From JAHTBL01 sp038532735 (GTDB taxonomy: Bacteria; Pseudomonadota; Alphaproteobacteria; Rhodobacterales; Rhodobacteraceae), in the NCBI GenBank assembly GCA_038532735.1, contig JBCBAC010000004.1, positions 62,001-126,000 of the forward strand: a stretch of 64,000 bases of DNA. Direction: 5' to 3'. Shown here in pieces: positions 34,332 through 42,283 of this stretch; position 1 is the stretch's first letter, and every line of letters begins with the position of its first letter. The translations under genes were made by a program, and so were the position numbers. The notes beneath the pieces were generated by a model. It was not told the DNA's origin, did not search any database, and worked only from the letters and a program-made list of their open reading frames with translations.

Positions 34332-35276
34332 ATGGCCTCAAACGACACCACTTCTGTTTTGCGCCGGATGCTGGCTCAGACACCGGCGCAGGGCGTGTCC
34401 GGCGTGGCACAGGCGTTTAAACCCCTTGCTGCTATGATCGAAAAGCTCGCCGATAGCAGCCTGTTGCTTCCCCTTGGCGTCACGTCTGTCACGCAAACCA
34501 GCACATCGAAAGATGCCGTTCTGGATAGCCTCGATCCTCCGGTCCTGATGCTTCGCTTGCGATCAAGCGACGGCGGTGTCGGCATGGCCGGGCTGTGTCC
34601 ACAGCTGCGCGCGGCATTGATTGAGGTGCAGACAACCGGAAAAGTCGCCACAACCGACCCGCCGGATCGACCGGCCACCGATGCCGATGCCGCCATATGC
34701 AGCGGCTTCGTTGGTGATCTGATTGCACAAGCCAATGCGAGCATGGCGCGGGACGGGCCAACGCCCTGGGCCAAGGTTTTCACACCTTCGGGGCGCTATG
34801 ACAGCCCTCGCGCGCTCTCGCTCGCGCTTGAGGATACGCCGATCTGTCACCTGAGCCTACAGCTCGATCTGGGCAGTGGCGCGCGTCAGGGCGTGTTGCA
34901 GCTGTTGATCCCGCAGCCCATTTCGCGCGGCACTTCCAAAAGCAACGCGGGCTGGAAGGCTGCGCTGAACAACGCCGTCAGCGATGCGCCCATTCCCTTG
35001 ACCGCCGTAATGCACCGGATGGTTGTCTCGCTCGCGGATGTTCAAGCCCTCGCCGTCGGCGACACGATCACGCTGCCCCGCACAGCCGCTGCATCGATCA
35101 CCCTCGAAGCGGCGGGCACCTCTGTCGGCCCGTTCAAGCTCGGACAAATCTCGGGAAGAAAAGCGCTGCGCCGCGTCGCTGATCCCGCCCCGACAGAGAC
35201 CGAGACGCCACCAGAGCCAACCCTTTCACAGCCCCCAGAGCCGCAAAACGATGAGCTGGTCTCGCCGGTGGCCTAG
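34332..35276 (+). CDS. Orphan FliM/FliN C-terminal (SpoA) domain protein
   Basis: 314-residue protein whose region about 225-280 (LTAVMHRMVVSLADVQALAVGDTITLPR, then KLGQISGRKALRR) fits the FliM/FliN flagellar motor switch C-terminal SpoA fold. The N-terminal half has no clear match, and the last 30 residues are Pro/Glu-rich. No other flagellar gene is in the window. It follows the sensor kinase by 60 bases with only a weak ribosome site, so the two may be linked. A FliM-like protein could be a motor or signalling part. Confidence 0.72.
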   Translation: MASNDTTSVLRRMLAQTPAQGVSGVAQAFKPLAAMIEKLADSSLLLPLGVTSVTQTSTSKDAVLDSLDPPVLMLRLRSSDGGVGMAGLCPQLRAALIEVQTTGKVATTDPPDRPATDADAAICSGFVGDLIAQANASMARDGPTPWAKVFTPSGRYDSPRALSLALEDTPICHLSLQLDLGSGARQGVLQLLIPQPISRGTSKSNAGWKAALNNAVSDAPIPLTAVMHRMVVSLADVQALAVGDTITLPRTAAASITLEAAGTSVGPFKLGQISGRKALRRVADPAPTETETPPEPTLSQPPEPQNDELVSPVA

Positions 35277-35279
35277 GTC

Positions 35280-35711
35280 TTAGCCCTTTTGCGCTGCCAT
35301 CGCGTCAAGCTGGGGGCGCATATGCTCCAGCTGATATCCACCGCGCACCGTGGCCGCGATGATATCATCGGTGCTCATCTCACCGGCTTGCGACAAGCTC
35401 CACACAATCGACGAGCGTGTGCCTGATGCGCAATAGGCCAAAACCGGGCCCGTCGCCTCCGCCACGACCGCGCCTTGGGTCGTGACATTCTCCATCGTCA
35501 TGCCGCCGCCCATGACGGGGTTTTCGACAAAGCTCAGACCCGCCGCCTCTGCCGCCGCCTTCATCACGCTCGCATGGTGCGATGGCGGAACCTCCCCATC
35601 CGGGCGATTGCAGATCACGGTGGTGTAGCCCGCAGCGGCGATGGCTGGACAATCCTCCGGATCAATCATCGGAGAAACTGCGTAATCGGGTGTCAGAGCG
35701 CGTATATCCAT
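35280..35711 (-). CDS. DUF442/TIGR01244 family phosphatase- or sulphurtransferase-like protein (Blh type)
   Basis: 143-residue protein starting with a DIRALTPDYAVSPMI motif typical of the family. The catalytic loop AYCASGTRSS has Cys94 and Arg99 (C-x-x-G-x-R-S), as in beta-lactamase hydrolase-like N-terminal domains and dual-specificity phosphatase-like enzymes. In other bacteria such domains accompany sulphide-detoxifying enzymes, but here it stands alone. Convergent with the FliM-like gene, three bases between stops. Confidence 0.88.
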   Translation of the reverse strand: MDIRALTPDYAVSPMIDPEDCPAIAAAGYTTVICNRPDGEVPPSHHASVMKAAAEAAGLSFVENPVMGGGMTMENVTTQGAVVAEATGPVLAYCASGTRSSIVWSLSQAGEMSTDDIIAATVRGGYQLEHMRPQLDAMAAQKG

Positions 35712-35875
35712 ATCTCTTTTTCATGCGCTCCTCTACGAATGTCCAGAAGCCCCCGGGCGCCGGGGCAGGCTTCAATGTCGCAGATTGGCGAAAATCCCCC
35801 GATTCTGCGTAAATCGCACGCCAGCATCCCGATAGCACGCGCTAACACTCTGATCCCTCACGCGGAATTGGTGAC

Positions 35876-35889
35876 TTGATCTAGGACAA
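35876..35889. promoter_or_regulatory. FNR-box-like site upstream of the 81-residue protein
   Basis: TTGATCTAGGACAA matches TTGAT-N4-ATCAA at 8 of 10 positions and is centred about 70 bases before ATG 35953, which leaves space for a class II promoter. Weaker than the ccoN and ccoG boxes. Confidence 0.5.
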
Positions 35890-35952
35890 GTTCGAAAACC
35901 GCTGTTTGCGCTACCCTTTAGGTAGAATTGCTGCAGAAATTGGGAGGCTGGG

Positions 35953-36198
35953 ATGAGTGTTGCTGATTTTCGTATCAAACCTGTTGCTGGTCCGTATGTT
36001 CTGGGACCGGATGGTCGCTTGCAGCCGGTTGATCGCAAGAAGGACCTGCGTGCGCGGATCCGCGCTGTGTTGCGCAATCAGTCTGTCATGGCTGAGATCA
36101 CAGAGGGGCTTGAAGCGCGTGACGCGTCGGGTGCCCCGCTTTGGGCGCACGCCGTTGATGCCGATGAAAAGACGGACCTTGAGGTTCAGAGCACCTAA
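35953..36198 (+). CDS. Small hypothetical protein, 81 residues, possible FnrL target
   Basis: Charged soluble protein starting MSVADFRIKPVAGPYVLGPD, with no signal peptide, membrane helix or known domain. Ribosome site GGGAGG lies just upstream of ATG 35953, and the start is unambiguous. An FNR-box-like sequence at 35876-35889 suggests control by oxygen. An inverted repeat (CGCAAG at 36228-36233, CTTGCG at 36240-36245) follows the stop. The 125-base gap to the next gene holds nothing else. Confidence 0.68.
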   Translation: MSVADFRIKPVAGPYVLGPDGRLQPVDRKKDLRARIRAVLRNQSVMAEITEGLEARDASGAPLWAHAVDADEKTDLEVQST

Positions 36199-36323
36199 GA
36201 CCAGACGCTCCGACCGACAGGGTGGCGCGCAAGCAATGACTTGCGTTGCGCTGCTGTGTGCCTACTAATCAAGGCGATGGAGCAGGGGCACCACAGATAT
36301 CCGACGCGATCAAGGGGGCTGCG

Positions 36324-38357
36324 GTGGCAGACCTGATCGACGTCGTGTCGCAAGACGGGGTCACGGTCATCACCCTGATGGACCCGCCCGTTAACGCTTT
36401 GGGTGGCGCGATGCGTCAAGCCTTGGCCACAGCTTTCGACACGTTACCACCAGACGATACCGCCGTTGTTCTCATCGGCGAGGGGGCTTGTTTCTGTGGC
36501 GGCGTTGATCTGCGCGAATTGGAGCCGCGCACGGGCGTCCCCAGCTTCGCTGATCTGATGGCGCAGATCGAAGACACGCCCCGTCCGGTCATCGCAGCAC
36601 TCCATGGCGCCGCAACCGGCGGCGGGTTGGAACTGGCGCAAGCCTGCCATTACCGCATCGCCGCCCAGGGCACCCGGCTTGGCCAGCCCGAAGTGACGCT
36701 CGGCTTTCCGCCGGGCGGTGGTGCCACGCAGCGCTTGCCGCGTCTGATCGGGGTCGAGCCTGCGCTCACCTTGATGCTCTCCGGTCAGCCAATCCAAGAC
36801 AGCCGCGCGCTCGGGATCGGCTTGATCGATGCCCGTGCCACCGGCGATCTGCGCAGCTTTGCGATCCAGTATGCGCGCAATGTCGTCGCGCAAGGCGCAC
36901 CCCCGCGCCGCAGCCGGGACCAGCGTGAGGCCTTGCGCGATGGCGCGGCCAACCAACAGCAGATTACCAGTTTTCGCACCCGCGTCGCACAATCGCCCCT
37001 GAACGCCCCGAAACGGATCATCGATTGCGTCGAGGCCGCGCTTTTGCTGCCCTTCGAAGCTGGTATCGCATTTGAGCAAAGCGCGTTTGAAGACTGCGTC
37101 GCCTCCCCCCAGTCGGAAGCCTTGCGACACGCAGCTTCAGCGGATCGGCGCGCGATCTTCTTGCCGGAAGCGACAGAGACGCCCCCAAAACAGATCACGC
37201 GGATCGCCCTTCTCGGGCAGGGCAAGCGCGCGCTGGATTTCGCCGCGATGCTGCTGCGCGCAGGTCTTGAAGTCACGCTGGCCGGACCGTCCGACATGGC
37301 GCTTCCCGCTCATATCCAAACCTGGTTCGACCGCGCGGTTGCTGCCAACCGCCTCAATGCCGACCAAGCCGCCCGCGCGACAGAGCGTCTGCGCGGCCCC
37401 GTGCCCCTGGAAGCGCTCAGCGACGTGGATCTCATACTGGATGCAGCCCCCTCGGGCGCCACGCCTTACGCCGATTTGCCAGCGGATCTGGACGCTCCTT
37501 TGGCCTTTGCCCAGGACCGCCCGAACTTCGATGCAGTGCCAGAAACCCGCGCGGCAATAGCCCTTGGGTTTGGCATCCCAGCGGTCACGAGCGATCTTGT
37601 CACGCTTACCAAAGGTCCGCGCACGACGCCGGATGCGCTTATCAACATGTCCTACCTCGCGCGCCGTTTGGCCAAGCAGACGGTAATCTGCCATGATCCC
37701 GCGATTAACCTGACCGCGCGCATGCTCGGCATCTGGAAGCTGGCTGCCGACACCTGTCTGCGCGACGGCGCAACGCCTGCACAGGTCGACAAGGCACTGC
37801 GCGCGCTGGGTTGTCCGCGTGGGCCCTACCAACTGCTCGATATGGCGGGCCTTGGCAGCGCCGCCGCCCGTGTTCAGCCGCATCAGCCCGCGCGCCAACC
37901 CATGCCCGATCTCATCGCCGCGTTGCGCGATATGGGTCATGCCGGGCGCCGCGCAGGGCAGGGCGTTTACCTTTACGATGCCGAGCATCCCCATGGCCGC
38001 GAGGATCCAGAGGTCGCGACCCTTTGCGCACAGCTTCGACAGGAAGAAGGCCTGCCCGAACGCCAAATCTCGGATGGTGCAATCCAGCGCCGCTGCCTGA
38101 TCGCGCTAGCGAACGAGGCGGCACGGCTGCGCATGAATGACGCTGTCAAACGCGCAACCGATCTGGATGTCGTGATGATGCACGGCCTCGGCTTTCCGCG
38201 CTGGCGGGGCGGGCCTGTGCTCATGGCCGATCAAACAGGCCTTTTAGCCATGCGCCGCGATCTGGAGCGGTTGGCAGCCCACGATCCCTTCATCTGGGAG
38301 CCCGCACCCCTTCTGTCCGATCTGATCAAAAACGGCGCACGCCTGTCAGAGGCTTAG
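36324..38357 (+). CDS. Enoyl-CoA hydratase / degenerate 3-hydroxyacyl-CoA dehydrogenase fusion (FadJ-like)
   Basis: 677-residue fatty acid oxidation-type fusion with a GTG start at 36324 and AAGGGGG six bases upstream. The crotonase domain keeps both catalytic glutamates, Glu103 (GGGLELA) and Glu123 (LGQPEV), so hydratase activity is likely. The dehydrogenase part is altered: the Rossmann motif reads LLGQGKRALDFA (298-309) and the HFFSP/HFFNP motif with the catalytic His is replaced by ALGFGIPA (about 413-420). The C-terminal domain ends normally (GLGFPRWRGGP). No acyl-CoA thiolase or dehydrogenase gene is nearby. Confidence 0.82.
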   Translation: MADLIDVVSQDGVTVITLMDPPVNALGGAMRQALATAFDTLPPDDTAVVLIGEGACFCGGVDLRELEPRTGVPSFADLMAQIEDTPRPVIAALHGAATGGGLELAQACHYRIAAQGTRLGQPEVTLGFPPGGGATQRLPRLIGVEPALTLMLSGQPIQDSRALGIGLIDARATGDLRSFAIQYARNVVAQGAPPRRSRDQREALRDGAANQQQITSFRTRVAQSPLNAPKRIIDCVEAALLLPFEAGIAFEQSAFEDCVASPQSEALRHAASADRRAIFLPEATETPPKQITRIALLGQGKRALDFAAMLLRAGLEVTLAGPSDMALPAHIQTWFDRAVAANRLNADQAARATERLRGPVPLEALSDVDLILDAAPSGATPYADLPADLDAPLAFAQDRPNFDAVPETRAAIALGFGIPAVTSDLVTLTKGPRTTPDALINMSYLARRLAKQTVICHDPAINLTARMLGIWKLAADTCLRDGATPAQVDKALRALGCPRGPYQLLDMAGLGSAAARVQPHQPARQPMPDLIAALRDMGHAGRRAGQGVYLYDAEHPHGREDPEVATLCAQLRQEEGLPERQISDGAIQRRCLIALANEAARLRMNDAVKRATDLDVVMMHGLGFPRWRGGPVLMADQTGLLAMRRDLERLAAHDPFIWEPAPLLSDLIKNGARLSEA

Positions 38358-39365
38358 GCGCGGCTTGCCCGTCATATGGCGCACCCGCTCGAACACATCG
38401 ACGCCCATTTGTCGTGCGATATCAATCACATCCATCGGCACCCAGTTTTCGCAGATACGTCCCTCGGACAACCGGTAGAAATCCATCACGCGCATATGGA
38501 TGCGCTTGCCCGTCGCGGGCATGCCCAGCCAAGGGCCCAGATGGGTGCCACTGACAGACGGCCATCCGCCCGTCACCGCATAATTGCCATCGCTGATCCG
38601 AATGTAATGCCCTGCGCCCACCCGATCCGGAAAACCGGTCAGAAACGGGATCTGATGATGGGCGCGAAACTCTTCCAGCCCGCGCGTGGTGCCAATGCCA
38701 GCAGCGCCATACCACATGAAATCCGGATGCCAGTATTCTGCATGGGGCATGGAGGCCAGCGATTTGCCGTCAAACGCCCCTAGTGCGGCGTGCATCGCCA
38801 GAACCACATCCATCGCCTTGGTGTCCGAGGTCTTGCCGTGAAGCCGCACGCCGTCGCCAGTCGCGGGCCCCTGCCACTGTCTTTCGGTCCCCAGCGACGG
38901 GACAAACGGCCAGACGCCCGCCTGCAACATCAGGTCTGCGAGATCGAGCATCAGATAGGTCGTCGCGATCTTGCCATTGATAACCTCATGCGCTTCACAA
39001 AACCGCAGCGATACGGTCTGCCCGGTCGCAGGGATATCGCACAGATCAGCCAGAAAGCGCCCTTGGAACGTGCCCATCGTGGCGACCAGATGACCCGCAC
39101 GCGGGGTGCTCACACGGGCATCGGGCAAGTTCGGACCCGCCAGATGCATCAGGCTGCGCCGCTCCATATCCGGAAGGGCCGCGCGCAGTTGGCTCCAGAC
39201 ATCGGCAATCGCCTCTACCCCCTGACGCTCATTAAACGGGTGCACACCAAAAAACCGCGCATCCGCGTGGTAGATATCGGCCACCGCACGCCCTTCTGCC
39301 AGTTGGCTCAACAGCCGAAAGCTGGATTTGCGCAGATCGGTCAGATCAAGGGTCGGGGCGGGCAT
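38346..39365 (-). CDS. Double NTF2-like (SnoaL/ester cyclase) domain protein
   Basis: 339 residues made of two NTF2-like halves, about 15-150 and 195-325. The second contains the SnoaL-type sequence MPHAEYWHPDFMWYGAAGIG, MPATGKRIHMRVMDFYRL and ICENWVPMDV, close to the divergent neighbour at 39460. SnoaL proteins are small cyclases or isomerases, but most such genes have unknown roles. ATG 39365 has AAGGAAA upstream. It overlaps the hydratase gene by 12 bases, tail to tail. Confidence 0.85.
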   Translation of the reverse strand: MPAPTLDLTDLRKSSFRLLSQLAEGRAVADIYHADARFFGVHPFNERQGVEAIADVWSQLRAALPDMERRSLMHLAGPNLPDARVSTPRAGHLVATMGTFQGRFLADLCDIPATGQTVSLRFCEAHEVINGKIATTYLMLDLADLMLQAGVWPFVPSLGTERQWQGPATGDGVRLHGKTSDTKAMDVVLAMHAALGAFDGKSLASMPHAEYWHPDFMWYGAAGIGTTRGLEEFRAHHQIPFLTGFPDRVGAGHYIRISDGNYAVTGGWPSVSGTHLGPWLGMPATGKRIHMRVMDFYRLSEGRICENWVPMDVIDIARQMGVDVFERVRHMTGKPRLSL

Positions 39366-39375
39366 GGAGATTTCC

Positions 39376-39393
39376 TTTGCATAGGTGTGCAAA
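39376..39393. promoter_or_regulatory. Inverted repeat between the NTF2-like genes, candidate operator
   Basis: TTTGCA-N6-TGCAAA (39376-39381 and 39388-39393), perfect six-base arms in the 94-base gap between two divergent NTF2-like genes. It ends close to the leftward gene's ribosome site, so a bound protein could block both. The TTTGC...GCAAA arms recall RamB-type motifs. Confidence 0.5.
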
Positions 39394-39459
39394 AATCATT
39401 GCGCAGAACTATGTGCCCTGTCTAGACCCGTGATGACGCACCACCTCAAGGAGACAAAG

Positions 39460-39984
39460 ATGAAAGGCAGCCGCCCCGAGCAGGCCGTTTTGACCCGCGA
39501 CACCGATTTGAGCAAAACCGAAGCGACCCGTGCCGTGATCGAAGGCATGGTCGACGGTCTGAACGACCACCGCATCGCCGATATCGGAGAGTTCTTCTCC
39601 GAGGGGTTCGGCTGGTATGGCAACACCGGATGCGGCACCAAAAAGGGTCTGCGCGAGTTTCAGGACAATTGGCAAAAGCCTTTTCAGGCCGCGTTCTCCG
39701 ACAAAAGCTGTGTGGATGAGGCGCGGCTCTATATGGGCGAATGGGCGGCGGCTTTCGGGCGGCAAGAGGCCACGCATTCCGGCACCTTCATGGGGATTGC
39801 GCCCACGGGCAAACGCGTCAACATCCGCTACATGGATTTCTGGAAAGTGGTTGATGGCAAGATCGTCGACAACTGGGTGATGGTCGATTTCCCACATGTA
39901 CTGGCCCAACTGGGCGTCGACGTTTTCAAGGGCGAAGGGTGGGAAGCCTTTGATCGCGGCGAAAAGACACCGCCCGCGCCCTGA
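39460..39984 (+). CDS. NTF2-like (SnoaL/ester cyclase) family protein
   Basis: 174-residue single-domain NTF2-like protein, paralogue of the second half of the neighbour at 38346: shared IAPTGKRVNIRYMDFWKV, IVDNWVMVDF and QLGVDVF segments. Strong AAGGAGA before ATG 39460. Its start is divergent from the double-domain gene, sharing the inverted repeat. No catalytic residues can be named with certainty; a steroid- or polyketide-like cyclase/isomerase role is only family-based. Confidence 0.85.
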   Translation: MKGSRPEQAVLTRDTDLSKTEATRAVIEGMVDGLNDHRIADIGEFFSEGFGWYGNTGCGTKKGLREFQDNWQKPFQAAFSDKSCVDEARLYMGEWAAAFGRQEATHSGTFMGIAPTGKRVNIRYMDFWKVVDGKIVDNWVMVDFPHVLAQLGVDVFKGEGWEAFDRGEKTPPAP

Positions 39985-39987
39985 GCA

Positions 39988-40203
39988 TCAGGCGAGGAAT
40001 ATCCCCACGATCACCAGCATCAGGCCCAGTACAGACAGCAGCAACGCGCCCAGGTTCAGCGGGATCACCCGTGCGAGCTTGGCGCGCATTTCAGCGTCTT
40101 CCAGCTTGGCGCGTTTCGCGCGCGCCACGATGACAATACAGACCATCAGGCCGATGAGACCAACGAGGGCAATCGCCGCTCCGATCCAGACAAGATATTC
40201 CAT
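39988..40203 (-). CDS. Small two-helix membrane protein
   Basis: 71 residues: a first helix (about 4-27, VWIGAAIALVGLIGLMVCIVIVARA), a basic/charged loop (KRAKLEDAEMRAKL) and a second helix (about 46-70). Such small proteins occur in Rhodobacterales next to GapR-type genes, from memory. Function unknown. Its stop is three bases from the NTF2-like gene stop; the divergent gap to the DUF2312 gene is about 130 bases. Confidence 0.72.
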   Translation of the reverse strand: MEYLVWIGAAIALVGLIGLMVCIVIVARAKRAKLEDAEMRAKLARVIPLNLGALLLSVLGLMLVIVGIFLA

Positions 40204-40332
40204 GCGCTGCTCCGTACTTGCGTGTTCGCGCGTAAATCAAAGCGTGCGTCGGCTCAACCCCCCGATGCCCTCTTGAAGGGGCCGGGCGGGGCGGCTACTC
40301 AGGCATCTGACCCAAAGCCGGAGACCTGATTG

Positions 40333-40602
40333 ATGAGCGATACGTCCACAAACCCGGGCAGCGACGCCTCCTACCGCGTGACCGCCGACGAGCTGCGCCA
40401 ATTCGTCGAGCGTGTCGAGCGTTTGGAGCAGGAAAAGAAAGACATCGCCGATCAGGTCAAAGAGGTGATGGCCGAGGCCAAAGGTCGTGGCTACGACACC
40501 AAAGTCATGCGCAAGGTCATTGCCCTGCGCAAGCGCGACCAGAACGATATTGCCGAGGAAGAGGCGGTTCTGGAGATGTATAAAGAAGCGCTCGGCATGT
40601 AA
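40333..40602 (+). CDS. DUF2312/GapR-family DNA-binding protein
   Basis: 89-residue, highly charged, helical protein matching GapR, a nucleoid-associated protein of alphaproteobacteria that binds overtwisted AT-rich DNA and assists topoisomerases. Visible: a coiled-coil (VTADELRQFVERVERLEQEK), EAKGRGYDTKVMRKVIALRK and the acidic end AEEEAVLEMYKEALG. An ATG at 40333 is preferred to the TTG one codon before. Confidence 0.93.
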   Translation: MSDTSTNPGSDASYRVTADELRQFVERVERLEQEKKDIADQVKEVMAEAKGRGYDTKVMRKVIALRKRDQNDIAEEEAVLEMYKEALGM

Positions 40603-40620
40603 CCCGGCGCGGGGGCCTCG

Positions 40621-40965
40621 CTAGGCCTGTCGGGGCAAGAATGCCTCGACCGCCGCTGATGCGATGACCAGCGTCGACCCGGTATCCGGGTTCTCCACAT
40701 TCAGGCCACCGAAGACGGCGCGCACCTCCGCCCGCCCGCGCGGCAGCTTGTCCGCCAAAGCCACGCAATCGACCGTGTCCGGCTCTTGCACGCCGATCGT
40801 CACCTGCACGCGCATGTCGTCATGGGACACCCCTGTCGCCTCAAACAGCGGGATCGAGGAATGTCGGATCGCATCCTCAATCGCGCGGGCCGCAGCCTTG
40901 GTGTAATCCATCCCGTAAAGGTCATTGCCCATGCCCATCTCGATGATGAAACGCTGATCGCTCAT
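40621..40965 (-). CDS. Lin0512 family protein (second of a tandem pair)
   Basis: 114-residue protein beginning MSDQRFIIEMGMGNDLYGMDYTKA, the Lin0512 family pattern of an alpha/beta fold of unknown function (EMGMGxDLxGxDxTKAAxRAVxDAI). Its start overlaps the stop of the second family member by four bases, so they are translated together. The two differ clearly, which suggests a hetero-oligomer. No catalytic residues are known. Confidence 0.85.
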   Translation of the reverse strand: MSDQRFIIEMGMGNDLYGMDYTKAAARAIEDAIRHSSIPLFEATGVSHDDMRVQVTIGVQEPDTVDCVALADKLPRGRAEVRAVFGGLNVENPDTGSTLVIASAAVEAFLPRQA

Positions 40966-41312
40966 GTCCGGCCCCCCAGATCAAGCGCTACCGAGATCGC
41001 AACATTCGCAATCACCGTCGGCTGCCCGCCATCCTCGCGCGCCACATCCAGCCCGCCTTTGCGCGGCACAACCGTGATCAGGCCATAGGGAAAAATGCCC
41101 GCAATCGCATCGGTATCCACCGCATTCGGATTCTGCACACCCACCTCGACGGTGATCTGCATCTCGGATTTGTCCTTGCCATAAAGCTCCGCCAGATTGA
41201 TCGAATTATGCCACAGCGCGTCTTTCACGGCGCGCTTTGCAGCTTCGGTATAATCCAGACGGCGCAGCGAACTGCCCATTCCGAACTCGGTCAGCAAACG
41301 TGTCACGGCCAT
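40962..41312 (-). CDS. Lin0512 family protein (first of a tandem pair)
   Basis: 116-residue paralogue of the neighbour, starting MAVTRLLTEFGMGSSLRRLDYTEA, with the same GMGxxLxxxDYTEAAKRAVKDALWHNSI core and VQVEVGVQNP-like middle (here ITVEVGVQNPNAVDTDAI). ATG 41312 follows GGAGAGGA. It is the first gene of the pair in the leftward direction and is divergent from the DMT exporter. Confidence 0.85.
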   Translation of the reverse strand: MAVTRLLTEFGMGSSLRRLDYTEAAKRAVKDALWHNSINLAELYGKDKSEMQITVEVGVQNPNAVDTDAIAGIFPYGLITVVPRKGGLDVAREDGGQPTVIANVAISVALDLGGRT

Positions 41313-41401
41313 GTGTGGTCCTCTCCAAAGGCAGGGTGGCCGCAGAATGCGCATCGCCAAGAGGCTTTGCCAAGCCCTGCTTTGTCCTTTAGGCGAGGGC
41401 C

Positions 41402-42283
41402 ATGTCCGAGACGCGCACCACAGCCATTGCAACCCTGATCGTCGTCTCCACCGGTATTCTGTGGGGCGTCTACTGGCTGCCAGTGCGCGCGCTGGACAGC
41501 GCCGGTCTGACGGGTGCCTGGGGGACGCTCGCAATCACTGGGGCGGCGGCCCTGCTGTTGGCGCCTGTGGTGGCGCTGCGCCGCCGCCGCTTGGACCGGT
41601 CTGATCTTGTGGCCCTCGTTGCAATCGCGCTGGGCGGCGCCTCTTTCGCGCTTTATTCCATCGGCTTTGTCTATGGGCGTGTGGCGATCATCATCCTGCT
41701 TTTCTATCTGACCCCGGTCTGGAGCACGCTGATCGGCCGCTACGTGATGGGGTGGCAAACACCCTTGTTGCGGGTGGTCGCCATTGCCGTGGGGCTTCTG
41801 GGCCTTGGCGTGATGCTCAGCGCAAACGGACAAGCCCCGATCCCGCGCAATATCGGCGAATGGATGGCGCTGGCCTCCGGCCTGCTTTGGTCCGCCTCAA
41901 CCACCCTGATCCGCGCCAAGTCGCGGCTCGCGGCCCCCGAAGCGGCGTTCACGTTTGCACTTGGCGCAACCTTCGCCTCACTGATCCTCGCGCCGATGCT
42001 GGCCCCTTGGCCTGACCTAAGCGCAGTTCCAGTGACGCTCATCCTCGCGACCGGCGGGCTCTGGTGGGCCGCGTCCATGCTGGCGCTGATGTGGGCAACC
42101 GTGCGCCTTGACCCGACCCGCATCGGCATCCTTCTGATGAGCGAGGTTCTTGTCGGCGCGCTTACCGCTGCGTGGCTTGCAGGCGAAACCCTAACGCAGA
42201 TCGAAATTCTTGGGGGTGCGCTGGTGCTGGTGGCCGGCGTGTTGGAGATCTGGCCCCAAAGGCCCAAACGCATCAGGGTGTGA
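41402..42283 (+). CDS. DMT-superfamily transporter (EamA type)
   Basis: 293-residue inner-membrane protein with ten predicted helices in two EamA repeats (about 5-135 and 155-285). Landmarks: STGILWGVYWLPVRALDSAG, LYSIGFVYGRVAIIILLFYLTPVW and the mirrored ALASGLLWSASTTLIRAKSRLA. EamA proteins export amino acids or metabolites; direction and substrate cannot be seen. ATG 41402 is preceded by GGCGAGGG. Confidence 0.9.
   Translation: MSETRTTAIATLIVVSTGILWGVYWLPVRALDSAGLTGAWGTLAITGAAALLLAPVVALRRRRLDRSDLVALVAIALGGASFALYSIGFVYGRVAIIILLFYLTPVWSTLIGRYVMGWQTPLLRVVAIAVGLLGLGVMLSANGQAPIPRNIGEWMALASGLLWSASTTLIRAKSRLAAPEAAFTFALGATFASLILAPMLAPWPDLSAVPVTLILATGGLWWAASMLALMWATVRLDPTRIGILLMSEVLVGALTAAWLAGETLTQIEILGGALVLVAGVLEIWPQRPKRIRV

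Noticed and set aside
36228..36245. Hairpin after the 81-residue protein gene
   Set aside because: Six-base stem with no T-run; too weak to call a terminator with confidence.
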